Counted from the first letter of the stretch, positions 47,008-57,728 are shown. The stretch is DNA of 64,000 bases from Corynespora cassiicola (GCA_022059125.1 JAEUWY010000006.1:1984001-2048000), one strand, 5' to 3'. Program-made: numbers and translations. Notes: a model not told the origin generated them from the sequence alone.

Positions 47008-47543
47008 GTAACCTCAGAGATACCTTCAAGAGACGTGTCTCTTTAATGCTACTACTATTAAGTGGCCGGGCTCGTCAGCTTCCAGTCGCTTTCGTTAATG
47101 ATGTCTAGCACAGTTTGGCAGTGTCTCTTGATTTCGACGGCAATGCAATTTTAGCTAGACTTTAGATTCCTCAGTTTCTAAAATCGTTAGCAATCTGGAT
47201 AAGTAGCAGAAAGGCGTTAAACTACATTTAAATTAATCACAACCCTGCGGATCCGCGGTAAGGTAAGTCTGGATAATCGAGTTCGGCCCTCGTCTAGGGT
47301 GCGCTAGAACTTTGTCAGATGAAAAATTGATCTAACTACTTTAGGCTAGATCCCATGTCATCAATACTGCGGGACGGAATCATTATGAACCCTTACAGGC
47401 AAAGCACAGAAAGGGTGGCTGACAAATTCGATAGTCAAAAGGCTCACCGCTATAACAGTTGTTTAATCGCCAGGCATCGCTGCTGTTGTTCATACAGAAT
47501 CGTTGTTTAGAAATCTTGATTAAGGAATTGCAATTCAACCCAC

Positions 47544-48703
47544 ATGACACCCACAAACCAAGCCGCATGGCTAGATGATGCGGGAAAGCCTCTGAGAATC
47601 GGCCCTGCAGAATTTCCCACAGCAGGAGAGGGCGAGCTCGTCATTCGAAACAAAGCTCTGGCTGTCAATCCATTTTCGTGTATGTCTGCCCTCAAGCACT
47701 AAGCGCTCCGCAGACTTCGATTTATTATAGTCTGTATCATCATACCCACACCTTACAGGCACAATCCAGAAGACGGGCTTCCTCGTAACGCATTGGCCTT
47801 GTATCCTTGACTACGATATCTCAGGAGAAGTCTATGAAGTTGGAGCAGGAGTTAACAGATTCAAGAAAGGCGATCGAGTTGCCGCGTAAGTGCATACCAT
47901 CCCGCTGAAGACATGTGGCTAATTGACAATAATTTCCTCTCAGATGTGTGACGGATCTTTTCGGCGGCGGATCCAAGTATGGCGCTTTTCAGCAGTTCAC
48001 GGTAGCCGAGGAGAAAAGAGTGGCGAAGATTCCAGACCACACCAGCTTCGCTCAGGCAAGTGTGTTGCCAGTATGCTTCAACACCGCACTCGTCGCACTC
48101 TGCGCTGAAGCAGGGAAAGGATCCGGCCTGCCTGGTCCATCTCTCAACCCAAAGCCGCTAGGTAAAACAATTGTAGTATGGGGTGGCAGCTCATCTGTGG
48201 GCCTGGAAACTTTGCAAGTCGCGCGCGCCGCCGGAATCACTACGATTGCAACTTCCAGTCCTTGCAATTTTGAACTCGTGAAAAGCGCTGGTGCGTCGCA
48301 GGTCTTGGACTACCACGCTCCATCCATCGTGGATGACTTGGTTCGAGCTATCCGGAACGCGGAAGGACACTTCATTGGTGTTATTGATTGCATCTCGGAC
48401 GAAGAGCTGTCTCTCAGATCCTGCATCTCTGTTCTTAAGAATGTCGGAGGTGGCAAGTTGGGAATTGTCAGGCCGGAAAAAGAATTGGAATTGCTGGACA
48501 ACATCGAGGTGTGCCGTATCTTTGGGTTCAACGAACTCACGGATCCGTTTTGGAAGGACTATGTGACACCTGCTCTTGAGAACGGGACTTTGAAATGTTT
48601 GCCGGAGCCGCGTGTGGTTGGAGAAGGCTTGGAGCGGCTTCAAGAGGCCTTGAATACGCTAGATAAAGGGGTAAGTGCAACCAAGTTAGTTGTGACTTTG
48701 TGA
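47544..48703 (+). CDS. zinc-independent MDR enoyl reductase (ToxD/LovC-like)
   Basis: Three exons, 47544-47679, 47759-47885 and 47944-48703 (donors GTATGT and GTAAGT), in phase for 340 residues. This is the size of fungal stand-alone medium-chain enoyl reductases that use NADPH to reduce double bonds, including partners of polyketide synthases. The protein starts with a GroES-like domain (NQAAWLDDAGKPLRIGPAEF, ALAVNPFS, DISGEVYEVGAGVNRFKKGD). It continues with a Rossmann fold whose nucleotide motif VVWGGSSSVGLETLQVARAAG-type segment is intact, and ends in the usual KLVVTL. No zinc-ligand cysteines of true alcohol dehydrogenases are seen. It is transcribed alone, about 9 kb from the polyketide synthase, with a pseudogene and the cluster's MFS, JmjC and acyltransferase genes between. 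Confidence 0.88.
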
Positions 48704-49050
48704 TAGAGAGTACGCTACATTTGTCGATAGAAAAAGGATGTGTTTAATACAAGTTGCCATTATTTATGAATATGATGATAAGATAACCGTTAATGGACTT
48801 TGAGCATTAAAGTTTGTTGCTACCGCCTGCGTTGCGTGATTGATAGTTCCATAATAAGATCACAATTTTGTATTATTTTTCTCTTAAGGGAGGAAGCATG
48901 CCACAACCTTTCAAGTCCACCAAAAGGCTCCCTATATCCTATATACACAAAAAAGGATATAGAAGGCGTAGGAATCAAACCAAGATCCTGGCAAGTTAGT
49001 ACTTCTACAATAAAATGAGGCTTACATTCGCATCTCGTGTTTTAAAACGG
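48704..49050. other. 3' flank of the enoyl-reductase gene
   Basis: AT-rich. On the minus strand near 48965-48985 the sequence GGTTTGATTCC resembles a tRNA/SINE B box with one mismatch, but no cloverleaf can be drawn. No gene is seen. Confidence 0.4.
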
Positions 49051-49760
49051 TTAGTGGCTTATGAGCTTTTGCTGCGTGATACCCATTTGTTTGTACGTAC
49101 ATCTTGCTAGTGTTACCCAAGCTCGAAAAGACAACGAGGCTTGCTTCCCCTGACTTAGGCTTTTTTCGATTCTAGATCTTGTGAAAGCGGGTACATTCTT
49201 GTCCCAACACTCACTGAGAAGCTTTGCTTGGTCTAAGACAGAATCAGTGGGAGGTTTTTTACCATCTTTTCTACCATCAAAGCACTCGATTAAAATAGGA
49301 CCAACGAATCCTGTCTCTAGCATCGCATCCGTCACCTGGTCGACGGGTAAGGAATCAAGGATCATGCTCGGCTTGGTACACCGTGCGAAAGACCGTGATA
49401 ATTATGGTTGCTGTTTCAAATTTTCGGGATCTACTGGAGGTGGCAGCTTGTATGCGTCGCCAAATTGAATATAGAAGATCTTATCAGGGGAAACTTCATC
49501 TTTAGTTCGATTCAGACTTATATTAAAATTTTACATAGCATTTGAATCTTTCAGTTGACCACTTGCTATAGTTAGATTAACTCAATCAAACGCAGCAATG
49601 TTTAATGTGTCAACTCAAAGCCCTAGATTTGGACGATCCGCTTTCTTTACAATCTCCCAAGCATTGCTCCATATCAGTGCCGCAGTTAACCAGCAGAGAA
49701 ACTCAAACGCAATGCGTTGCCGCTGGTGGCGCTGTTATAATATATAATCCCCAGCATAGA
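49051..49760 (-). pseudogene. sugar-phosphate isomerase/epimerase (TIM-barrel) relic
   Basis: The minus strand reads, in one frame and with few stops, segments typical of the xylose-isomerase-like TIM-barrel family (3-dehydroshikimate dehydratase / epimerase type). They are AWEIVKKADRPNLGL, VDTLNIAAFD, DEVSPDKIFYIQFGDAYKLP, SLPVDQVTDAMLETGFVGP and ILIECFDGRKDGKKPPTDSV. At least three stop codons interrupt it: TGA where GLCLD is expected, TGA after AAFD, and one after NLKQQP. The N-terminal half of the barrel and any start codon are missing. A live homologue would convert dehydroshikimate or a sugar phosphate. Here it is a dead gene at the edge of the polyketide cluster. Confidence 0.72.
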
Positions 49761-50608
49761 TACCATAATTCGAAACAAATGATGAGATACTTCACACTCG
49801 AATATCGTACGTTCGGGACAATTCGGGCCTACTAGTACTCAATTCCCGCCCTTCGGTTGATTCGCATGCTAACGGGTACAGTGTGTTTACACATAAAGGT
49901 ACAGCTGCTGTTGCCCTAAATTAACACATGCGTATTTTTCAAGTATGGTCTATCCGCAAGTTACTCGGATCAGTCCAATTTTGTCTACAGTAGATTTTCA
50001 GTGTTTGACCCTACATGTTGTCTATCCGATCTGCTAGCCACTTTCTGATACCAAGGCCTTTCGGAGAAACTTTCAACCCTCTGGGTTTCGCTTGCACCTC
50101 TCCTTTGCATGATTCATCCTTTAGCCTTGCTTTCTTCCTTCTATGCTTAAGTCCCATTCTCACCTGATGGTGCGACGGTGCAGATTGATCAGCTCAACGA
50201 TCGGCCACATTAAGCCATCATGTCCATAATTTCACCAGGTGCGGTGGCGGAAACGATCCGTTATGAGGTTATGTTTTTGAACTATTGCACTACACGTTGT
50301 AATCACCCGCCGTAGTCCATGCACGGACCATCGTCGTAGAAAACCCCCAGCTTGTCAGAGAGGGTCCGTGCACCATCCTTCAGAAATAAGACAATACACG
50401 TGCATACGAACCCCTGGTTGGCCCGCTCGTTCAAACGAGTCAAATCAAGTAAATTACACACGCATATATTAATTACACGTCCTTTCTACACGTCCTTCCC
50501 ACCTCCTTTCTGATCCGGCAAACGAGTGAAGATCCCTCCACATGATAAGCGAGCCAGGTCTATCACGTAGACTCGCTCGACTTTGACGGTTGACTGGTCG
50601 GGTCTTGT
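49761..50608. other. intergenic, no gene seen
   Basis: AT-rich sequence with no open frame of note. It contains the 3' flank of the MFS gene. Confidence 0.5.
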
Positions 50609-52306
50609 TTACCCAGCGAACTTAGATCTTGCCCGTAGCGAGGGACCGTAATACCAAAGAGCGAAGATTCCAGCGATGCAACCAACAGTCAGCCCTCCCA
50701 GCAGACTGACGCCTCTGTCTACTCCGAGATTGATGTATAAGGGTTGGGAGCAATGGACAATGGCAGCAGCAAGTACTGATCGAGCGACGTTATTTCCAGA
50801 GAATACAGATGCTGTATACTTTGGATAACTGAGAGGAAGGAATAGAAATATCGATTGCATAATCAGGAAGATGCCGCCACTCAAGATCGCAATTCCAATG
50901 GTGGATACGACCCAGTGAATTTCAGGAGTTGCTGTCCATGCAAAGAGGAAAAGTCCTATGGGAAGCAAGAATGATGAGAAGAGCGCGGGAATAAGGCGGC
51001 GTTCCGGTGGCCCAATGTTCCCAGCACGCACGGCGGGCTCCCAGGTAATGCGAATCCAGGTTAGGTACATTGCCAGGCCCACAAGGATTCCAATGGAGAT
51101 GGACAGATAGAGGAGACCTTGAGCTCCGAGGGAAAATCCATATCCTTCCATGTAGACTATAGGGAAACACTCGAAAAATGAGTAGTAGATCCCGTAAATC
51201 AGAGCAACGTAAAGTGCTGTGAATCCAATGGAGGGGTCGAGGATCATAGTCTGTATTGGCCGCCAGAGAGCTTCAGTGACAACCTCTCGAGGTTGAAGCT
51301 TGGATTGATGGATTTCTCCTTGGCTCTTGAGGCAAGACTGGCCAGTGCGTGCACGCAATCGTTGAGCGCGTCGGAGCAGAATATTTGAAGATGATGTTTC
51401 GGGAACGAGAAGGAAGAAGGCTATGAAGAGTGGACCGCTAAGCCACAGCATCTCCCAGGAAGACCATCGCCAACTAGTGGCCGGCACGCTGTAGCCAGAA
51501 AGCAAAGGACCAACAGCGGGACCGGTTGTGGCGACGAAAGCCCAGGTCGCTAATGCGTATGGAAGCTTGTCAAAGGCATACATGTCAGCTAAAGACGCTG
51601 CACCAGTAGCGAGACAAGGGCTTCCAAAAAATCCTAGGAGAAATCTCAGGACAACTAATCCCGGAAAATTGTTTACCAGCGCCGTAGGAACGAGGAGAAT
51701 GACGAATATCGCAAAGGTAAAGATGTAAAGCGGGCTCCGACCAACGGAAGGAATCTCAGAGAGAGGTGACCAGAGCAAAGGTCCGATTCCGTAGGCCAGA
51801 ACATACATGGAGAGATTGAGAGAGACAACTTGTTGAGAAACACCAAACTGGCTCATCACGCCGCTGTAGCTTCCGGTAAAGATTGAGGATCCAAGATAGA
51901 CAGCGAAAGTGTAGGCGTTCACGATCAGCGCTGGCACCAATTTTTGACCAATCGTCCAATTCTGTGGATTTGCAGGGTCGTCAGGACCGTACCAGTTGAC
52001 AATTATGGTGCCGTCGCCTAACACTTTGGGCTCGAATGGGTCGTCATTCTGCGCTTTCTCGTCGGATTTCGCGGAGACCTCCTGGTTTGGCAGGGTGGAA
52101 TCTGAAGGAGTGCCATTTTCCTTATTACTTTGCGAGCTGGCAGAAAAAGATTCATCTTTTGAGCGTATCTCAGCTGCTTCGAGGAGCCTGATGTAGGAAG
52201 CTTGCAGCTGGAAATCGTGTTGCTCTTCTGGGAATTGCAGAACTCGCTTTCGCGTGACCAAACGGATGAATTGTCCGAAGCTCGTGTCACGAATGAATTT
52301 GGACAT
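50609..52306 (-). CDS. MFS multidrug-type exporter (DHA1 family)
   Basis: A 565-residue, intron-free transporter with about 12 membrane helices. The ~100-residue polar N-terminus ends in WYGPDDPANPQNW, the signature just before helix 1 in fungal DHA1 (FLR1/MDR1-like) drug/H+ antiporters. Helix-4 to helix-5 motifs are visible: RFLLGFFGSPCLATGAASLADM and the antiporter motif GPAVGPLLSGY. PLSEIPSVGRSPLYIFTF corresponds to motif A. The central loop (about residues 300-340) is basic. It would act at the plasma membrane to expel small hydrophobic compounds. Its position at the end of the run of minus-strand biosynthetic genes suggests self-protection or export of the cluster product. The upstream region carries a perfect 16-bp palindrome. 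Confidence 0.93.
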   Translation of the reverse strand: MSKFIRDTSFGQFIRLVTRKRVLQFPEEQHDFQLQASYIRLLEAAEIRSKDESFSASSQSNKENGTPSDSTLPNQEVSAKSDEKAQNDDPFEPKVLGDGTIIVNWYGPDDPANPQNWTIGQKLVPALIVNAYTFAVYLGSSIFTGSYSGVMSQFGVSQQVVSLNLSMYVLAYGIGPLLWSPLSEIPSVGRSPLYIFTFAIFVILLVPTALVNNFPGLVVLRFLLGFFGSPCLATGAASLADMYAFDKLPYALATWAFVATTGPAVGPLLSGYSVPATSWRWSSWEMLWLSGPLFIAFFLLVPETSSSNILLRRAQRLRARTGQSCLKSQGEIHQSKLQPREVVTEALWRPIQTMILDPSIGFTALYVALIYGIYYSFFECFPIVYMEGYGFSLGAQGLLYLSISIGILVGLAMYLTWIRITWEPAVRAGNIGPPERRLIPALFSSFLLPIGLFLFAWTATPEIHWVVSTIGIAILSGGIFLIMQSIFLFLPLSYPKYTASVFSGNNVARSVLAAAIVHCSQPLYINLGVDRGVSLLGGLTVGCIAGIFALWYYGPSLRARSKFAG

Positions 52307-53060
52307 TATTTGGCGATAGTGACAAGGTCCAATTGCAATGAATGAGTAGACAAGCAGTTAAGGGTAGGATGAACAGAAGTGCGAAGGCATAGAGTAGATA
52401 AAGGACAACAAGGAGAGGGAAGCTAAGCTCATATATTTTAGCCCTCAGTGAGGCCAATCTCAGTTATTCAGTTATTCAATCATTATTCTCCACTTGTAAC
52501 CCCCCGACCACTACGCCACGAGCGCGGCGTTAGCGCTAACGCTGTACTAGGCCCGCCCCACCCTACCTAGGTATTCAATCTGATTGAAAACTACTTGGCT
52601 TCAATTGACTGACAAAAAATGCTGACATGCAGATACGTTATATCAGAATAAACGGTGTTTTGAAGAAAGTATAGTGGCTGGCTAATTTGCAAAGACACTG
52701 GATTCATGCACAAGGGAGTTGAGGCGCAGGCGAGGACGCGGGCGAGAGGATAGTACGTAGCACCAGCTGGTGGGATACTGCAACTTCGTGGCACCGTTTT
52801 GAAAACAAAATATATTGTACGCAGTACTACCCTCTCGGGGAGGAATTACTCCACTGCTACACAAGATATATTGTACAAACATACAAGCTGGACGCACATG
52901 CGCAAAGTCTGCCTGACGGACGAAAATTTCGCATGCTGCCTTGTTTCCAGTCACCTGTTGAGGTTTCTACATAATTTGAACATGCTGATAATCGACCCAA
53001 AGTTACTCTATTGTTTTCTACTCTAAGGTACTCTATTTCTTTTTTCTACCTAAAGATAAT
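52307..53060. promoter_or_regulatory. upstream region of the MFS gene
   Basis: It holds the MFS promoter and the 3' flank of the JmjC-like gene. A 16-bp palindrome lies 220 bp upstream of the MFS start. Nothing else is recognisable. Confidence 0.45.
52527..52542. promoter_or_regulatory. perfect 16-bp palindrome, possible operator
   Basis: GCGTTAGCGCTAACGC equals its own reverse complement. It lies about 220 bases upstream of the MFS start codon, a usual distance for fungal activator sites. A dimeric zinc-cluster or bZIP factor could bind such a site. Binding is inference. Confidence 0.45.
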
Positions 53061-55458
53061 CTATTGTTTCCTACCGCCATTTGAACAGGAAAAGAGCCAT
53101 GACTGACTTGCGTCGCGGAAACGACTTATAAATTCGTCCTGTGCCATGCTTCTCCTGAATCGATCAGGTTGCTCCCTAATCAGGCAGTCAAGGTTGTTTA
53201 TCATGCGAAAGAGCTGTTGTGTAGCACGATCATCTTGCACAGCCTGATTCTCGCGACCCCAGGGCAGGCTCTCCACAATCGACAAGATACTAAGATCATC
53301 CCACAACATCCCTTGCTCGGTCAAGCAAGTCGTCGGTGCGTGCCAAGCCTGCACGAGTCGCAGCCCGGGAGGAACAAACAGGACATCATTTTCTTCCAAG
53401 ATAACCAAGCGCTGCTTCCCTCGGGGCAGCCAGCCATCCCCTTCATTCGCTAAGCTAGCAAGCTCGTCTAGAGGCACTCCAGTATCCGGCACAAAGACCC
53501 AGAATTTCACACCAGACAGATTACGCTGCCAGCTACCTGCTGGACTATTGAGATGCGCACCAGAAAAAGCCCCGGGAAAAGATATGGTGTTGAAACTGAC
53601 TGACATAGCCTTTATCAGAGATGACGGCGCTGAATTAGAGCTATGACCGTGGAGACCTTCAGACAGACTTTCCAAGAGCCGGAAGCGATTTAACATGGTG
53701 AAGAGCGGGCGATGACATTTAGCGACACTGCGAGTAGTCGACATCCAGACTCCATCCGTAAGTACAGGGTGCGAGCGGAGATAGGCGGTAAATTTTCCAA
53801 GGCCTTCGTGCATGGGTTGTTTTATGTCGATGCACCGAACTTCCACCTGTTCATCAGCGCTCGAAGCATCCTCGAGCAACGACAAAAAGCGTTCGTAGTT
53901 ATGCATCCCCGTATCAGAGAACGATTCTTTGATGATCACAGGCTTCTTGAAAACTTCGCCAGATCGTGCTGCTTCAAGCATGTCATCTGCAGAACAATAC
54001 AGAACATCGCAATTGGCTTTGGAAGTGGCAGTACCAGGTGGCAGACTATTGGATCCAGAAATTGACCAAATTCGCGCCCATTTGGTGTCTGGGGTGAGCC
54101 ATTGCGATCGCACTCGTCGCTGATCGTAACCTGGCACAGTTTCTTCATTTAGTCGTTGAATATATTTGGACAACATCTGGTTGTATTTCTTGCGCAACTC
54201 ATCTTCCATTGTCGGCTTTCCCTTCGGTCGGCTGGCAGGTGCGCCAGTTCGGGCATGGGAGTTCGCAGGACTAGTTGGAAGCCGAGCCGCTCTTGTGGGT
54301 TTAGAAAGGCTGGCAACACTTTCCTCCTGCGATCGCCTTCTACTGTTATTTCTAGTCCCAGGGCTCATGTTATAAGTGTTATCACTCTCTCCTGGACACT
54401 GCTCAGGCACATCTGAGCTGAAGGTATTGTCCGAGACGGGCACTTCATCCAGATTTAACGCCAGACCAACAGCATGATCGCTGGATAAAGTGATGGTGGA
54501 AGTATCATTTGGATTATAGGGTAGAGTTTCGGTCTGGTAACTGAACGCAAGGCTATCCAACAACGAGTCTACCGCTGATGGTGTGAACATGTCCGTTGGA
54601 GAGAACGTCAGTCCGGGGATGTTTGCAAGAAGACCGTCGGCATTTGCGAGGAATTCTTCATATACGGAAGGCGCGAGCGAAAAGTTGGACTGTTGATGGG
54701 TGATTACCGGAAGATCTCGGCACTCACCCCTGGCGACGAGCATGCCGTAGCGGTCGCGACGTAAGAGGTGCTGCTGGAAATGATATGGTCTCACATCTTT
54801 GAGAAGGCGGCCATTTGAATCAACAGGCACCGCTCCATCAGAGCTAGTTACCCACAACTCCTCGGTCTCCAGATTGGGGACGACAGCACCCCCGACCACG
54901 ATATTCAGGTCCCTGTAACACTGTAATGGGGCTTCGTTGAGGGTCTTCAGATGACCGGATAAGATTGCCTCGCAATGCCTGTCAAGGAGGACACGGTTGA
55001 GGTAGGGGCAAAATTGTTTGCCGAAGTTTGGGAATCGCAAAGCGCAAGTCTTCAAAAGTCGCAGACAGCCTTGAGCGGCACTATTCCACCCATAGTGACG
55101 GACCACTCCAGGTGACCATAACGCGGATACTACGGCCAGGTTACGCAGACGGTGAACTTCGTTGTATGTGCGCTTTCGTTTTCCAAGGGTACCATTGTCT
55201 TCCTCGGCACTCGATTCAATGGTCTCCGCCAGGGCGAATAACTCTTCCCATTTCGGATCGAAGTAGCGTTCCGTTTCAGTGATCTGGGGACACGTCACAG
55301 TAATGACGGTCTTCAGTTGCTATGCATGTATCAACCCGTTCACGTCGGCTTAGGAGTTGGTCGCGGAGATTCAGGTAGGACGTTGGATCCGCATTAGTAC
55401 TCCACGCGTCGTAGAGCTGTTGTACCAGTGACTCGGTTTGATCATCAAGCTCTGCCAT
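53061..55458 (-). CDS. JmjC/cupin-like domain protein in the polyketide cluster
   Basis: Two exons, 55458-55336 and 55283-53061, joined in phase 0 by a 52-base intron (GTTGAT...CCCCAG), give 781 residues. The N-terminal ~250 residues are helical with no named domain. A Ser/Pro/Arg-rich linker with basic patches follows (RRRSQEESVASLSKPTRAAR). The C-terminal ~300 residues form a cupin/JmjC-like barrel: FPGAFSGAHLNSPAGSW, LSGVKFWVFVPDTG, RLVILEENDVLFVPPGLRLV and QAWHAPTTCLTEQGM. In canonical Fe(II)/2-oxoglutarate JmjC enzymes the first metal motif is HxD/E; here it is His-Leu-Asn, so oxygenase activity is doubtful. It could be a chromatin or regulatory protein, or a divergent tailoring enzyme. 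It lies on the same strand as the exporter, acyltransferase and polyketide synthase. Confidence 0.8.
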
Positions 55459-55923
55459 GATCTAAAATAAATAATGATCAGATGAACGGCGAGGCGCGAG
55501 CTGCCAATCCCAGGAAAATGTCGTTCGCTACTTTTAAGCCATTTACAGGCGAGCCTCCTGCTTACTTGTCTTTTAGAGTCGGGGATTTGGTTTCGAGCTG
55601 AGCACGAGAAGGATCATAGATTGAGTACATTGACACGTTGAGAGAAGTGTTATCGAGAGGCATTGGTGCAGCTCGCCTAATCTCACGTCACCTGATCTTC
55701 GACGCCACCGGTGACGCCACCCGGCCGGGTAGCTATTGGGCCGGGTAAAGTCTGGCCAAGCCACCCAACTTCTGTCAAAGTCTTACATGCAGGATACACA
55801 TCCTGAAAGGATACAGATAGGGACACAGAGAAACCAGGAACCGGTTTTGTTTTTGAATAAATCATTGTCCAGACGTTCGAGCTCCGAACCATGGTTTGAA
55901 GTACCTAACGTATGTGATAATCT
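55459..55923. promoter_or_regulatory. upstream region of the JmjC-like gene
   Basis: It contains the palindromes CACCGGTG (about 55706-55713) and ACCCGGCCGGGT (55719-55730), plus another GGCCGGGTA half-repeat at about 55740. Confidence 0.45.
55719..55730. promoter_or_regulatory. ACCCGGCCGGGT palindrome, possible zinc-cluster site
   Basis: A perfect 12-bp palindrome with CGG/CCG half-sites, about 260 bases upstream of the JmjC-like start codon. CGG/CCG pairs are the typical targets of Zn2Cys6 activators that control fungal metabolite clusters. No such activator gene is in the window. Confidence 0.4.
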
Positions 55924-57336
55924 TTAGATAACCGGATTTACCCACTTAGTCCACGATTCCAACGTTTTCAACTTTTCCTGTACATCCTTGTTGATCCATA
56001 TCATCAAATCCACGCCACCACCCAAAGCCGGCAATGGGCATGCGAATCCATTCACCGGCGGTGGGAATGCAAATCGAAACGCTTTGATGGCACCCATCTC
56101 ACTTCCCCACTGTGACTTGCCCAAAAGATTGCCAAATCGAGCAGGTTGACTGATATAGAAGCTGTGATCGAGATTAGGCAGCATCAAGTTCACCACGTCG
56201 TCAGATTCTTGAACCAATCCCATTAGATCGTAGAGTTCATCCGCGGTCCACTCATCAATGGAGTCTGATGTCTTCCTTGCTAGCTTGTAGAGCGCTTTGA
56301 TCTCATCCTTATCATAGAGGTCTTCGGTGGTAGCATCCGCTCGGGCCAAGGCGATGGCATTGCCTGGATACATCAGAGCGAGCTGAGGATCAACCATCCT
56401 GCGGACATTTGTCGAAGTGAAGAGTGCACATTCTTCAATGCCCCGCTGGGCGAGATTGCGAGCTTGGGCGATAGACTTCCAGATCAGGGCGCTGAATAAG
56501 GCAGCTTCAGTTACGCCCGGCTCATTGGGGAAAGCGTCTCGGACGCTTTGGTTCAAGAGGTCGACCTTCTCCTGCGTCATGAACCAGTGCGAGATTGGTA
56601 CGAGCTCATGGAGTTTCAAGTGATCTCCACCCGAGCTGAGGCGCAGAATCTCGTTGCGTTCCGCGGTGAGGTTGGTTTCTTTGCCAGGATGATAGGTGTG
56701 GAAATCGGGCAAGAGACGTGGGCTAAAGGCCGTGTGAAAACCGGTGCGGTCAAGGTCTTCAGCTTTATATTGTTCGCCCAGAGGTATCGTGTAGCCTTCA
56801 GACACGGCCAGGACGTTCCGAGACCAGACGGAGGCGAATGTACCCAGAGACTGGGCATCCATGATCCCGTGATGTCCATTATACGTAACCACAAGTCCAC
56901 CTTTGATGAAGGTAGCAAGAACTGTGACAACCTGACATTTTTCAGAATGTCCCCTCGGTTCCGGCACGAAGGTGGTGACAGGGAAACAAGAGAAGGCGAA
57001 TCTTCGTTTCTCCATTTCGTCGAACGAATATTCAAGGCATTCTTGCTCGTGAAACCAGACACCCGTTGCTTCCTCGTCGAAGTGCAATTTCATCGTCCCA
57101 CGCTCTTCATCGTCAGGGACTATGACCGAAGCAATGAAAGGCATTTCATTGATAGTGCGCGCCAACCCGGCCTTCAAGTTTTCCACAATAGTCGAGCGCT
57201 GGTCGTCTCGCTCGATTTTGAAAGTACACATGATTGGGATAATGATTCGAATCATGTACTGATCGAGAGGAGACAAATCATCGGGGTCCCCCAACGATGG
57301 GTCAGTGGGACGAACCAACGTCTTCGTAGTGTTCAT
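55924..57336 (-). CDS. BAHD/trichothecene-acetyltransferase-type acyltransferase
   Basis: A 470-residue, intron-free protein of the CoA-dependent acyltransferase superfamily (fungal transferase family, Tri101/Tri3-like). The catalytic motif HHGIMD (HxxxD) lies near residue 155, in NGHHGIMDAQSLG. The second family motif, normally DFGWG, appears only as a weak variant in LPALGGGVDLMIW near residue 445, common in distant members. Other family segments are LSPLDQYMIR at the N-terminus and STNVRRMVDPQL around residue 310. The enzyme would move an acyl group from CoA to a hydroxyl or amine, here most likely on the polyketide product. It starts 390 bases beyond the 3' end of the synthase gene on the same strand. 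Confidence 0.9.
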   Translation of the reverse strand: MNTTKTLVRPTDPSLGDPDDLSPLDQYMIRIIIPIMCTFKIERDDQRSTIVENLKAGLARTINEMPFIASVIVPDDEERGTMKLHFDEEATGVWFHEQECLEYSFDEMEKRRFAFSCFPVTTFVPEPRGHSEKCQVVTVLATFIKGGLVVTYNGHHGIMDAQSLGTFASVWSRNVLAVSEGYTIPLGEQYKAEDLDRTGFHTAFSPRLLPDFHTYHPGKETNLTAERNEILRLSSGGDHLKLHELVPISHWFMTQEKVDLLNQSVRDAFPNEPGVTEAALFSALIWKSIAQARNLAQRGIEECALFTSTNVRRMVDPQLALMYPGNAIALARADATTEDLYDKDEIKALYKLARKTSDSIDEWTADELYDLMGLVQESDDVVNLMLPNLDHSFYISQPARFGNLLGKSQWGSEMGAIKAFRFAFPPPVNGFACPLPALGGGVDLMIWINKDVQEKLKTLESWTKWVNPVI

Positions 57337-57728
57337 GATAGATAAGAATTTGACCGAGAGGTAAATGTGATGTGACTGACTGAGAAGAAACGAAAGACAG
57401 CAGAGGGAATGGGGTATCTATATCATTTGAAAGCTGACAACGAAGGATTCGTTGAGAGAGCTAGCAAAGGCCAGTCTGATTGCTGACAGCACGTCCCCGC
57501 TGACTGGATTTTACACTGTCGATCGCTATTCCTCGCAGTTGAAATATATGATGGAAAGGAGGGAAGGATATAGCAGTGGTTGAGATAACTGATGGAAGGA
57601 AAAAACGGAGATGATAAGATTTCTAGGTCTTCAGTGGGGCACCAGGTGATAAATAGGGAAATAAGGTGTTTTCAATAACAATAGCATTGCCCTCATACTA
57701 CACTAAGATCTACAACCCAGTTCTCGCG
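57337..57728. promoter_or_regulatory. gap between acyltransferase and polyketide synthase
   Basis: 392 bases, AT-rich. They hold the acyltransferase promoter and the synthase 3' end. No open frame or clear palindrome was seen. Confidence 0.45.

Larger units (their letters stand above)
45742..47543. other. AT-rich gap with degenerate reading frames and repeats
   Basis: Between the giant gene and the enoyl-reductase gene. It contains a broken minus-strand frame (45864-46517), a second short minus frame (46519-46983) and two copies of a 15-bp direct repeat. Confidence 0.5.

Noticed and set aside
48965..48985. tRNA-like B-box (GGTTTGATTCC) on the minus strand
   Set aside because: One mismatch to the consensus, the T-stem does not pair and no acceptor or D arm can be drawn; at most a SINE relic.
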